Assembly: GCA_910576335.1 (NCBI GenBank)
Contig: CAJTIU010000014.1
Coordinates: 1-64,000, forward strand
Reading direction: 5' to 3'
Source: Lachnospiraceae bacterium
GTDB lineage: Bacteria; Bacillota; Clostridia; Lachnospirales; Lachnospiraceae
Length of the DNA: 64,000 nucleotides
Every line of letters starts with the position of its first letter. Position 1 is the first letter of the stretch. Made by a program: the position numbers and the translations under genes. Below, piece by piece: positions 55,697-64,000 of this stretch. Below the pieces are notes generated by a model. That model saw only the letters and a list, made by a program, of their open reading frames with translations, did no database searches and had not been told where the DNA came from.

Positions 55697-55814
55697 GGAA
55701 TATTGCCCCGTATGAATGAAATATATGATTGCCCCTTCCTGCGTCCGTCTCCACTCCCTTCTTGTGTCCGTCTCCATCCCCTTTCTATTTAGCTGCCCAT
55801 ATGATCCCCCCACA

Positions 55815-55868
55815 TAAAAGGAGAAACCTCCGGCAACCTGTCACTGCCTTAGAGGTTTCTCCTTTTTT
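55815..55868 (-). terminator. Terminator of the glycine reductase operon
   Basis: GGAGAAACCTC pairs with GAGGTTTCTCC, with T-runs on both sides; it follows grdD by about 30 bases. Confidence 0.8.
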
Positions 55869-55896
55869 AGCATACTTCGGAATATGAAGCCATATT

Positions 55897-57051
55897 CTAG
55901 CTCATATACCCTGCCTTCTTAAGCTCTTCTTCTGCCTTTGCAAGGTTTGCATCAGATACGCGGACGATTGGTCCGGTACATCCCATGCCGCTCTCTGCAT
56001 AGATATTGATCTTCCATAATGCCTTGACAGCATCTTCAAGATCCATAACCTCAATACCCGCAATCTGAGCGGTTACAATCTCCTTCGGAGGCTCTTTTAC
56101 TTCCTCTGCAGCCCCCGCCGGCTTCTGGGAAGCCTTCAGTGCGTCAAGAAGCTCCTTAAGCCCTGCTTTCTTTGCTGCTGCAAATTCTGCTTTTGCAACC
56201 TCAAATACCTTGCCTCTTACAAGCTGTCCGGCATAACGAATCGCATTGGCGATTACCGGTGCGCCGCTTGCACGGGATACGATCATGACGAGCTGCTCAT
56301 AGCCCTCGCCGATTCCCGGACCGTAGCCGAATCCTGTAGCCTCGAAGCTTCCGCCTGTGTTGAAGGAGGACAGCATCTTTACCAGGATATTTCCAGTAAG
56401 GGAATCTGTTACCATGATGTCTGGTGATGCCTGCAGTACATCATTTCCTCTCATAACACATCCGCCGTCTGCACGTCCAGATTCTGCAAATGTGATATCA
56501 TAACCCTTCTCCTGAAGCTGCTTTAATGCCTTCTCTGTCTGGCGGGCGCCGTCAACATTCAGAATACCGACTGTGGGGTTTGCGTTTCCGCATGCCTTTG
56601 CAGCAATGATTCCGTAGATAGCATTTTTGATCATGCCCTCAATACGGTCTGTGCTAGAGGTTCCGGTGGTGTTCGCGATGAACATCTCCTTTGCGGTTGC
56701 CGGTGTAATGCAGCGTCCGACGGTAGACACACCGATGGGGAATGGGAAGTGCATGGTTACTGCTGCATCCACTTCTCCATTTTTCAGCATCTCTTCCATA
56801 CGGTCGTGGCCTTCCTCGTCATTTGCCACTTTAATTGTTGTAACACCCTCTGCCTCCAAGGTTCCGATGTAATATACGTCAATACCGTCTTTTGCTGCCT
56901 CTACAGCTGCTTTCATGGAGTTTTCCTCTCCATGCTCGCTGCCCATACCAGTAAGAGCTACTTTAGGTCTCTTTCCAAAACTTCCCGTCTCAAGACCCTG
57001 TGCCATCTCCATAAAGGTATCGGCGATCATTCTCTCAATATTATTTGCCAT
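55897..57051 (-). CDS. grdD: Glycine reductase complex protein C, subunit GrdD (384 aa)
   Basis: Start at 57051 chosen over an upstream GTG because GGGGGAC is then seven bases away. The family cysteine lies near the C-terminus in AESGMGCTGPIVRV (C358 by this start). GrdD and GrdC accept the acetyl group from GrdA's selenocysteine and release acetyl phosphate for ATP synthesis. Last gene of the operon, 14 bases after grdC. Confidence 0.92.
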   Translation of the reverse strand: MANNIERMIADTFMEMAQGLETGSFGKRPKVALTGMGSEHGEENSMKAAVEAAKDGIDVYYIGTLEAEGVTTIKVANDEEGHDRMEEMLKNGEVDAAVTMHFPFPIGVSTVGRCITPATAKEMFIANTTGTSSTDRIEGMIKNAIYGIIAAKACGNANPTVGILNVDGARQTEKALKQLQEKGYDITFAESGRADGGCVMRGNDVLQASPDIMVTDSLTGNILVKMLSSFNTGGSFEATGFGYGPGIGEGYEQLVMIVSRASGAPVIANAIRYAGQLVRGKVFEVAKAEFAAAKKAGLKELLDALKASQKPAGAAEEVKEPPKEIVTAQIAGIEVMDLEDAVKALWKINIYAESGMGCTGPIVRVSDANLAKAEEELKKAGYMS

Positions 57052-57065
57052 TGTCACCGTCCCCC

Positions 57066-58604
57066 TTACTCTGCCATCAGGGAAGCAGCGAAATCTTTCA
57101 TAGCCTTTGCGATTAATCCTTTTACCTCTTCCTCGGATACACCTGCAGCAGCCTCTGCTTCTGCCTTTGTATTTCCCTGAATCACGAAAGATACACCGTC
57201 AAATAAGTTGGTCATACGTCCAAGGAACAGACTTCCCTTTCCAATGATCATGGCATTCTTGATCTTTCCTGCAAGGATATCTTCTCTTGCAAATCCGATA
57301 TAAGGTACGCCTGACGGGATGTGCCCCTGTGTCGGCGCCCAGCCGGTAAGACCGTGGTTGGAACTGAAAGATGCAAGCTCTTTTCTGTCAAGCTCTCCGC
57401 GCTTAACAGCAAGTGCTGCGATCATCTTGTAGTTTGCCATCGGAACATCTCCTGCTCCTGCCGGCTTTGTAATATCCGGATTCTGCATCTCTGGTGAGAA
57501 TTTGTCAATATCCGTAATCTTAAGTCCTGCTCTCTCAAGAGGATCTGCTACAAGACTGCCGATAACATTCTGCGGAGCACTTCCTGTTCCGACTGTATGG
57601 CGGCCAAGGATATCCAGGTTGATCTCCGGATTTACTCCGTCATTCTCAGACAGGATCACACAGAAGCCTGCCAGACAGTCCTCTAAGATCGGAAGACCCT
57701 TCTTTACATGGTCTTTGCCATTCATACCAAGCTTTGCAGTACACCCGCCGGCTGTTACTGCCACGCATTTGTACGCGCCGGATTTTACAAGTGCTGCTGC
57801 TTCAATGAGTGCGTGGGACGGACCTGCACAAAATCCGCGGCTGTCAGAGCCTGTTGCATTGTTAAGTCCTGCAATCTCAGCTGCCGCCTTTGCAAAATTG
57901 CCGCCACCTCTCTGATTCATGTCACCGCATGCTTCCTCTGCACAGTCAATGACATACTCAATATCATCCTTGCTGATTCCTGCATTTCTAACGCCGTATA
58001 ACAAAGCCAGAACGCTTGACGCCTTGCTCATCAGATTCTCATGCATAACGTGTGCGGATAAGTTCACATCAATATCATGTGCTCTCTTTACACATGCTAC
58101 AAGCTTGCCTGCAACATAGATTCCCTCTGCATGCTCCTCATTGACCGCTGCCTCGATCTCGGAAAGCTCTACGCCTTCTTCCACTCTTGCCACAATCTCT
58201 TCTGTAATAATCGGATCTGCAGCGAATGCTTCCTTATGCGCACTTACGAATTCCTTATCTATCTTAACAACCTCAAACTGGTCACATGCCTGAACTAAAA
58301 GGATGAATTCCTCCTCAGGCATGATCTCGCCGTATTTTCCATATCTTTCAGCACCCTCTTTTACCTTGTCAAAGTATGGGAACTCCACGCCTGCAAGATC
58401 ATCCGGGGTAGCATTTCCAATGTATACCTGGTTCGGCCAGTAATTAACGCACTCTTCATAAGAACGGAGATGTCCTTCCAGCTCCTTCAAATATTCAGAC
58501 TCCGGATTCACGATTCTCTCGGTTGTCTGTGTTGTTCCATTATATACCACCATCTGCGGCGTATGTGCAAGCACATAGCTGGCACCTTTAATTACACTGT
58601 TCAT
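57066..58604 (-). CDS. grdC: Glycine reductase complex protein C, subunit GrdC (512 aa)
   Basis: Start at 58604 gives the family length of 512. FabH/thiolase-like core with ITAGGCTAKLG-type cysteine (VTAGGCTAKLGMNGKDH) and GPSHALIEAAALV. Works with GrdD to make acetyl phosphate. Preceded by a strong hairpin. Confidence 0.92.
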   Translation of the reverse strand: MNSVIKGASYVLAHTPQMVVYNGTTQTTERIVNPESEYLKELEGHLRSYEECVNYWPNQVYIGNATPDDLAGVEFPYFDKVKEGAERYGKYGEIMPEEEFILLVQACDQFEVVKIDKEFVSAHKEAFAADPIITEEIVARVEEGVELSEIEAAVNEEHAEGIYVAGKLVACVKRAHDIDVNLSAHVMHENLMSKASSVLALLYGVRNAGISKDDIEYVIDCAEEACGDMNQRGGGNFAKAAAEIAGLNNATGSDSRGFCAGPSHALIEAAALVKSGAYKCVAVTAGGCTAKLGMNGKDHVKKGLPILEDCLAGFCVILSENDGVNPEINLDILGRHTVGTGSAPQNVIGSLVADPLERAGLKITDIDKFSPEMQNPDITKPAGAGDVPMANYKMIAALAVKRGELDRKELASFSSNHGLTGWAPTQGHIPSGVPYIGFAREDILAGKIKNAMIIGKGSLFLGRMTNLFDGVSFVIQGNTKAEAEAAAGVSEEEVKGLIAKAMKDFAASLMAE

Positions 58605-58648
58605 TGCTTTATTTACCACCTTTCTCTTCTTCATAACGAAGGGTTCAA

Positions 58649-58692
58649 AACAGGCAGACCCCGGTGGGGACACCTATGGGCCTGCCCCTTTT
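58649..58692 (-). terminator. Partial terminator between grdA and grdC
   Basis: GGCAGGCCC pairs with GGGTCTGCC, followed by TGTTTTG on the minus strand and a longer T-run on the plus. It may lower grdCD relative to grdA. Confidence 0.5.
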
Positions 58693-58708
58693 TTATCTTG
58701 CAAATATC

Positions 58709-59182
58709 TTATAAATACTTACAAAATTCATCTCTGATAGAGCTCATCTCGCCAACAATATCGTCAACGTCAAGTACCATCTCCATCATACTTACCTGTT
58801 CATCATAAACAGCCTCGTCAAACTCTTCTTTCATCTCTGGTTCACATACGTGATATACCGTGAGTCCAAGCTGGACCCCTGTCAATGGACCTGCGAATGT
58901 CGGATCACCTGCTGTAACAGTCTCAGCTGCAAGACCTGCAGCTTCGCCCTCTGCTGCACCAAGAACTACTACTAAGTTCTCTGCACCATACTCGTCAGCA
59001 AAATCCTTTACTCTCTTCTGATTCTCAAGATCCATTGCGCCTGCGCTCGTTCAGACGAAACATTCCGTTGATGAAAATACTACTTCTGCACCGGCTGTCT
59101 GCACACACTCTGCAATCGCCGGTCCTGGAATACCATCACGGTCTCCGATAATTATTGCTTTTTTCCCTTCTAAAATAGCCAT
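58709..59182 (-). CDS. grdA: Selenoprotein GrdA of glycine reductase (157 aa, Sec44)
   Basis: The full frame runs through an in-frame UGA at 59053-59051, codon 44, in the motif C41-F-V-Sec44, the known CxxU site of GrdA. After UGA the frame continues [20 protein letters not shown] to the usual end. Only the 108-residue part after UGA appears as a standard ORF. GrdA carries the carboxymethyl-selenoether and passes acetyl to protein C. GGAG precedes the ATG. Confidence 0.93.
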
Positions 59183-59242
59183 AATTATGCTTTCTCCTTT
59201 CTATGTGGTAAAAAACATGTGATTTATGATCAGAGGTATATC

Positions 59243-59560
59243 TTAAATATACTTCTTAATCATCGCTTCAATACTCTCCGGTGTTGCCGCTTCCTTTACA
59301 ACCTCTTCGATCTTCTCTCCGTCCTTGTAAATTGCCATAACCGGAAGGCCAAGGATCTTCTGGCCGATTGCCAGACGACGCGCCTTTGTTGTGTTCAGAG
59401 ATGTGAACTTCATCTTATCTCCATAAGTGTCGGCAAATTCATGCACCTTCGGCATAAGCGCCTGGCATGGCACGCATCCATCGCCATAGAAGTCTACAAA
59501 TACATAGCCCTCTGCCTCCAGAACTTCGCTCTGGAAGGTGTTCTTATCTACATCAATCAT
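59243..59560 (-). CDS. trxA: Thioredoxin of the glycine reductase system (105 aa)
   Basis: Thioredoxin fold with active site CVPC in DFYGDGCVPCQALMP. The start at 59560 has GGAGG nine bases upstream; an ATG three codons earlier adjoins the site. Atypical WCGPC-variant as in other Grd-linked thioredoxins. Reduces GrdA after each cycle. Confidence 0.88.
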   Translation of the reverse strand: MIDVDKNTFQSEVLEAEGYVFVDFYGDGCVPCQALMPKVHEFADTYGDKMKFTSLNTTKARRLAIGQKILGLPVMAIYKDGEKIEEVVKEAATPESIEAMIKKYI

Positions 59561-59686
59561 TTCACTCATCCTCCTTTTTATTTGGAAACCTTATAAACGG
59601 CTTCTATAAGCACACTTACCGCTTGTCTACATTATATAGATAAGCATGCTTATTGTCAATTATATTTCGCAAAACTATCTTCAATT

Positions 59687-60631
59687 CTAGAAGTAATCAG
59701 ACATGCTTCTCTCGACCTGTACAGCTGCGATTGCTCCGTCTGCTGCTGCGGTTACTACCTGTCTTAAGCTCTTGATGCGGACATCGCCTGCTGCATATAC
59801 GCCAGGAATATTGGTATGCATATCCTCATCTGTCTTGATATAGCCACGCTCGTCCATATCAATGATTCCTTCAAAGACCTTGGAGTTCGGGATTGTTCCG
59901 ATGAATCCAAAGAGACCGAACATTCCGTCATCCTCATCTGCAACAACCTTTGTAGTCTCGCCTGTCTTGACATTCTTAACCGTCATCTCAGAAAGAATCT
60001 CATCTCCGCCAAGCTCCTCAACTACAGAATCCCACATAAATTCAAGCTTCGGATTCTTAAATGCCTTCTCCTGAATGGATTTCGCTGCACGGAGCTCATT
60101 TCTTCTGTGGATCAACGTTACTTTTCTTGCAAACTTTGTAAGATACATCGCTTCCTCAACAGCAGAATCACCGCCGCCTACTACATATACCTCAAAGTCC
60201 TCAAAAAAGTTTGCATCACAGGTTGCACAGTAGGACACACCCTTGCCCATGTACTCTGCCTCGCCTTTACATCCAATCGGTCTTGCGTGGGCTCCTGTTG
60301 CAATGATTACATTCTTGCCCTGGTATTCAGCCTTTGCGCTCTTAAGCACCTTTACTTCACCCTCAAGGGATGCTTCTGTAATCGTATCTGAAACACGTTC
60401 AGCGCCAAACTTTGCAGCCTGCTCTGTCATCCTTGCAATCAGAGACGGTCCGGACTCGCCTTCTACAGTCTGTCCAGGATAGTTCTCAATCTCATCCGTG
60501 ATTGCAATCTGTCCGCCGTCCTGTCCCTTTTCAATAATCAGAACGGAAAGACGGCTTCTTCCTGCGTACAGTCCTGCCGCCAGACCGGCAGGACCTGCAC
60601 CCAGGACAATTACGTCATAAATTTTGCTCAT
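59687..60631 (-). CDS. trxB: Thioredoxin reductase (314 aa)
   Basis: FAD-binding GAGPAGLAAGLYAG at the N-terminus, redox pair CATC in VSYCATCDANFFED, NADPH-binding GGGDSAVEEAMYL, and GDVRIKSLRQVVTAAADGAI at the end. Supplies electrons from NADPH to TrxA. Confidence 0.92.
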   Translation of the reverse strand: MSKIYDVIVLGAGPAGLAAGLYAGRSRLSVLIIEKGQDGGQIAITDEIENYPGQTVEGESGPSLIARMTEQAAKFGAERVSDTITEASLEGEVKVLKSAKAEYQGKNVIIATGAHARPIGCKGEAEYMGKGVSYCATCDANFFEDFEVYVVGGGDSAVEEAMYLTKFARKVTLIHRRNELRAAKSIQEKAFKNPKLEFMWDSVVEELGGDEILSEMTVKNVKTGETTKVVADEDDGMFGLFGFIGTIPNSKVFEGIIDMDERGYIKTDEDMHTNIPGVYAAGDVRIKSLRQVVTAAADGAIAAVQVERSMSDYF

Positions 60632-60654
60632 AACGTCAATTCTCCTTTTTCCTT

Positions 60655-60716
60655 CAATATAGTATACTTATTGAACTACTAATGTCCAATAAGGTATAAC
60701 CTTATACTATATTATA
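60655..60716 (-). promoter_or_regulatory. Inverted repeat and possible promoter ahead of trxB
   Basis: Arms AATATAGTATA / TATACTATATT (60656-60666, 60703-60713) enclose AAGGTTATACCTT. A TATAAT lies at 60711-60716, but its -35 (TTCCAG) is weak. It may give trxBA separate control. Confidence 0.45.
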
Positions 60717-60785
60717 TCATTTTTTCACAATATCTGGAATGTGTTGTGTGCACACAAATTCCATAATCTGTTCAATATCTGAACA

Positions 60786-62096
60786 TTAATCAAAAATTGT
60801 CTGTCCGTCAACCTCTGTTGCAAGGGCCTCTAATGCCTTCTCAACAATATCGCGACGGAGTTTCTTCTCCTCATCCTTATCCAGTGCCGGATTCCCAAGC
60901 GGATGTGGAATTGCAATAGCCGGAACGATTCTGTTCGCGCCAACTGTCATAGAAATAGGAGTTACTGTACATACATGCACAACAGGGATTCCTGCTCTCT
61001 CTACTTCTTTTACCATCGTTGCACCGCAACGAGTACAGGTACCTCATGTGGAGGTGAGGATTACTGCGTCAACGCCGTCATCTTTAAGCTTCTTTGAGAA
61101 TTCCTCTGCAAAAGCTTTTGAGGATGCTACGGCTGTACCATTACCTGTTGTTGTATAGAACAGGTGATGTAATTCCCCAATCTTTCCTTCCTTCTCCAGA
61201 TCACGAAGCACGTCAACCGGAAGTACGCGGTCAGAGTCTTCATTTGCATATACCGGATCGTATCCGCCGTGTGCTGTCTCGTATGTCTCTTCTGTCAGAT
61301 CCATAACACCTGCGATATCATACTCGCCGTAGTGTGAAGCACTGGAGCTTTCGATGTGGTCCGGATTTCCCTTTGGAACAATACCGCCGGAAGTAACAAG
61401 AGCGATCTTTGCATGTGCAAGATCCTTAACAGCCGGATTCGGATCAACTCTGTCGAAATCAGGCATCGGGAACTCTGTCTCAAACGGCTTGTCATTTAAC
61501 TTCTTGATCAGCATCTTCACTGCACGAAGAGAGCCTCTCTCCTTCTCAAAGAAGTTCACACGAACGCCATTCGGCATATATCCCTCTTCTGAAGAGGCAC
61601 CGATCTTCTCACCTCTTCCAACCTTAACGGCTAATGGCGCCAGCTTTTTCACTGCATCTCTCATACCAGCCGCACTGTTCTTTGTGGATACGATATAAAC
61701 TTTTGTCTTAAACATATCAGCTCCCGGATTCTCTACGTACATACCTGTAACAGCCGGGATACCAAGCTCTTCCTGAACTGCGTCTGCGATTGTACCGCAG
61801 GCAACACCGTAACGTCCTGCATTAAATGCCGGACCTGCCACGAATACATCCGGAGCCTGCTCCTTAACCCATGCAAGGATATCTGCCTTTGCTTTTTCAA
61901 GGTTCTCATTAAAATACGAGTCGCCACAAACGATTGTAGCAATAATCTCAGCATCATCTTTGAACTGCTGTGTTAATGCCATACCCGGCCCGACAACCTC
62001 GCCTACGCGGATCTCTGCCGGATAATCTGCTTTTTCTTCTCCACCAATCTGTGCAAAGAACTGATTGATGTAATGAACAACTTTTAATTTAGCCAT
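60786..62096 (-). CDS. grdB: Selenoprotein GrdB of glycine reductase (436 aa, Sec351)
   Basis: In-frame UGA at 61046-61044 (codon 351) lies in the GrdB motif TST-Sec-GTCTRCGATMV, and the frame continues to 60786. GrdB forms the substrate-binding protein B with the GrdE chains, and its selenocysteine attacks the glycine Schiff base. Standard ORF calls split it into 350 and 76 residues. GGAAGGAT precedes the ATG. Confidence 0.93.
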
Positions 62097-62113
62097 GTTC
62101 TTATCCTCCCTTC

Positions 62114-63394
62114 CTATCTTGCACTCAGCTTGTTGAAACCAGTCTCATTTGTTGCACCTGTAAGTACCTGGAGCTCAACCTCAAGAGATCCGTCCTCGCG
62201 GAGTGTCTCCTCACTTGCACCTGCAATCTTTGTTACATAATCTAAAGTTCCAATTACCTTGTCAAGTTTTGGCAGGATAATTACCTGGTTCGCATTACCG
62301 CCTGTTACTACTGCGTCAGCAGCCGGGTCAGAGTCAGCCAGTGACTGGGACTTTCCGTCACGTCCTGCATACTCATCTGTAATAATAACAGTCTTAACGC
62401 CCTCAGCCTCAATCTTCTTGCAGTTCATAATCAAGTCTGTATCCGGGTTACCGAAACCTTCCTGAGATACGATAACACCGTCAAGGTCTAACATCTTGCA
62501 AATCTTTGCTGTCCAGTCAGAGGAACGCTGCTTGTCCGCAAGATATACATTCTCATTTGTAATGATGTGGCATACAAAGTTGAATGTCTTTCCGTGCTGC
62601 TCGAACATATCGTGAACAACCGGGTTATTGAGATGTACATAGGTCGGGTTCTTATCACATGCGGATACACAGTTACCAGACACAATAGCGCCGTCCATAA
62701 TCTCGGTAGGACTCATGATTGTAGGAACGATCTTCTTTGCATCCACGCCGTATACATAGGTATCATGAAGAAGTCCCTGGCTCTGGAGCATCTGTACATA
62801 TGCAACTCTCGGAAGGTTCGGGTATTTCTCCATGCCCTCTTTAATCGTACATGTCTCATATACCTTCGTTTCATCCGGAGTAAGCTCACGTGCCAGTTCT
62901 CCAAGATATACTGCAACTCTGAAGCCTGCAAAACGAACAGCCTTCTCATAGTCATGCTGCTTGATGCCGTCTACCGGCTCGCATACCATAACCAGATTCA
63001 GAGTCTTGGAAAACGGCGTGTAATCAGCGCCAGGACCTGTCATATCAATGATACCTTCCTGGAATCCCACGATCTTACCGGCTGTAACTACTGCCATTCC
63101 CTTCAGGGCGTATGTTTTTCCTTCACCAACAGTGTCTACCTTAGCGATTACGCCCGGGAAGATTCCTCCTCTTCCTTCTACCTTAACTCTTGGTTCAATG
63201 ACGTCCTTAACCGGCGTAATCCTTACAGACTCACCTGGCTTTGCAATATCGAATGATACGCTCTTAATCTTTTCATCCTCAAGAACAACTGCCTTTACGG
63301 CCTCTTCAGATACATAAAGGATACCGTCTTCAATCTTAGACTCAGCCGCAAACTGAATATCCTTAATGTAAATGTGTCCCATTTCTAATTTCAC
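62114..63394 (-). CDS. grdE: Glycine reductase component B proprotein GrdE (426 aa), GTG start
   Basis: GTG start with AAGGAGGG eight bases upstream. N241-C242 (VSGNCVSACDKN) is the known site at which GrdE is cleaved, giving two chains and a pyruvoyl group derived from the Cys, which binds glycine as a Schiff base. Length and flanking motifs match the family. Confidence 0.92.
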   Translation of the reverse strand: MKLEMGHIYIKDIQFAAESKIEDGILYVSEEAVKAVVLEDEKIKSVSFDIAKPGESVRITPVKDVIEPRVKVEGRGGIFPGVIAKVDTVGEGKTYALKGMAVVTAGKIVGFQEGIIDMTGPGADYTPFSKTLNLVMVCEPVDGIKQHDYEKAVRFAGFRVAVYLGELARELTPDETKVYETCTIKEGMEKYPNLPRVAYVQMLQSQGLLHDTYVYGVDAKKIVPTIMSPTEIMDGAIVSGNCVSACDKNPTYVHLNNPVVHDMFEQHGKTFNFVCHIITNENVYLADKQRSSDWTAKICKMLDLDGVIVSQEGFGNPDTDLIMNCKKIEAEGVKTVIITDEYAGRDGKSQSLADSDPAADAVVTGGNANQVIILPKLDKVIGTLDYVTKIAGASEETLREDGSLEVELQVLTGATNETGFNKLSAR

Positions 63395-63462
63395 TTTTGG
63401 TTCCCTCCTTAAAATATTGATATTATTGTTTAAAGCTGCAACGCTTTTACAACCCCAATGAC

Positions 63463-63846
63463 CTACCCTGCATCTGCCGATGCAATTCCGCTTTCTAACA
63501 AGGTCCAGTCAATCAAGCGAAAATCCTCATACACCTCAGGCTTGTACCGGTCAGACTTAAATACAAACTTTCGGCACGCTTGTATAGCATTCTCAATGAT
63601 TGCAAGCGACCCTTCGTCTATCTCCCCCTTTCCCTTTGAAATCATCACCGATTTGTACGGCGTCTCATTCGGCTTCACACTTCCTGATAAAGGGTGTGAT
63701 AGTAACCGGTGACCTTCATGAATTCTGTCTCTGACTTCCTTCAATACATCTTCATAAGATATATCCTTGTAAATGATTGTATGACTTTCGCCAAGCTTCT
63801 CCCGGATCAACGGATTGTTCGTTATTATCATGTATTCTTTTTCCAT
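63463..63846 (-). CDS. grdX: GrdX family protein (127 aa)
   Basis: MEKEYMIITNNPLIREKLGE and LVLLSHPLSG-like segment (HRLLSHPLSGSVKPNETPYK) mark GrdX. It heads the grd operon in many glycine- or betaine-reducing clostridia; role unknown, possibly assembly. Separated from grdE by 68 bases. Confidence 0.85.
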   Translation of the reverse strand: MEKEYMIITNNPLIREKLGESHTIIYKDISYEDVLKEVRDRIHEGHRLLSHPLSGSVKPNETPYKSVMISKGKGEIDEGSLAIIENAIQACRKFVFKSDRYKPEVYEDFRLIDWTLLESGIASADAG

Positions 63847-63875
63847 TGCTTATCCATCCTTTCCAGTGATTCGGC

Positions 63876-63918
63876 AAAAAAAGAAGGACGATGCAAATAG
63901 AAATGTGCTATCGTCCTT
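63876..63918 (-). terminator. Leader terminator before grdX
   Basis: AAGGACGAT pairs with ATCGTCCTT around a 17-base loop, followed by eight or more T-rich residues on the minus strand. It lies between the operon's upstream region and grdX, so it probably acts as an attenuator. Confidence 0.75.
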
Positions 63919-64000
63919 TCTGTCTTTTGTCTTGACTGCTTCGCAGCATACTGTCATCGCAACACAAGATCCAGAATATAGTCCTTTTCCCAGTCCTTTT
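63919..64000 (-). promoter_or_regulatory. Possible glycine-type riboswitch tail
   Basis: Minus-strand leader with CTGCGAAGCAG hairpin, TTCTG...CAGAA pairing and GACAAAAGACAGAAAGGAC, loosely like the 3' end of glycine riboswitch aptamers, and another AAAAGGACTGGG block at the window edge. Conserved aptamer bases are not all found and the leader continues outside the window. Confidence 0.3.

Noticed and set aside
57502-58001. Plus-strand ORFs opposite grdC
   Set aside because: They are antisense frames of a well-identified gene, with no ribosome binding sites.

Overview
The window looks like a chromosome segment of a gut-type low-to-mid-GC clostridium, most likely a Lachnospiraceae member. The reasons are a selenocysteine-containing glycine reductase operon, several Lachnospiraceae-style proteins (DUF1292, DUF5662, TraX, split ThrE exporter), strong GGAGG ribosome binding sites and clear TTGACA/TATAAT promoters. 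The species cannot be fixed from this sequence alone.

Positions 1 to about 32.4 kb are one end of an integrated temperate phage. A tyrosine integrase (31273-32391, +) marks the right end, and the phage continues past the left edge. From right to left it holds the integrase; cargo genes (Uma2 nuclease and a membrane-anchored TerB_N-Mrr nuclease); a lysogeny block (double-HTH repressor plus ImmA-like protease, and a face-to-face promoter switch at 26.85-26.99 kb); a mosaic of single-gene plus-strand cassettes with their own promoters and repressor-tail remnants (23.6-26.5 kb); and a long minus-strand early operon. That operon encodes small membrane peptides, an SPFH protein, radical SAM proteins, DUF2303, DUF1351, an ERF annealing protein, a RusA resolvase, an initiator with internal iteron-like repeats, a Toprim-DnaB helicase, a Dam methylase, a PP-loop/radical SAM pair, an HNH nuclease and a DUF1492 late regulator that ends at a terminator near 0.85 kb. 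A separate peptide/membrane protein/ribbon-helix-helix cassette with its own operator-promoter fills 0.16-0.76 kb.

Positions 32.4-45.4 kb are degraded chromosomal DNA: broken recombinases, a HAD-DUF2461 chimera, a truncated bacitracin-type ABC ATPase behind a frameshifted response regulator and an intact kinase, GNAT fragments, a UPF0157-M24 fusion, and a GntR-ABC export operon beside a MerR regulator. A structured dispersed repeat of about 135-150 bp, with covarying hairpins, occurs four times between 34.4 and 49.6 kb, plus one partial copy.

Positions 45.4-55.2 kb are housekeeping-like: TraX, a GH13 homologue that has lost all three catalytic acids, a sugar-binding lipoprotein, DUF1292, a UvrD-type helicase, gltX, and a two-part ThrE exporter whose large subunit carries an N-terminal GNAT domain. 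Next to it, at 55.36-55.7 kb, is a type I toxin-antitoxin-like RNA locus.

Positions 55.9-64 kb are the glycine reductase operon on the minus strand, in transcription order grdX-grdE-grdB-trxB-trxA-grdA-grdC-grdD. Thioredoxin and its reductase supply electrons, the selenoproteins GrdA and GrdB with the GrdE-derived subunits cleave glycine to ammonia and an acetyl-selenoether, and GrdC/GrdD release acetyl phosphate for ATP. In-frame UGA codons split grdA and grdB in naive ORF calls. A leader terminator precedes grdX.
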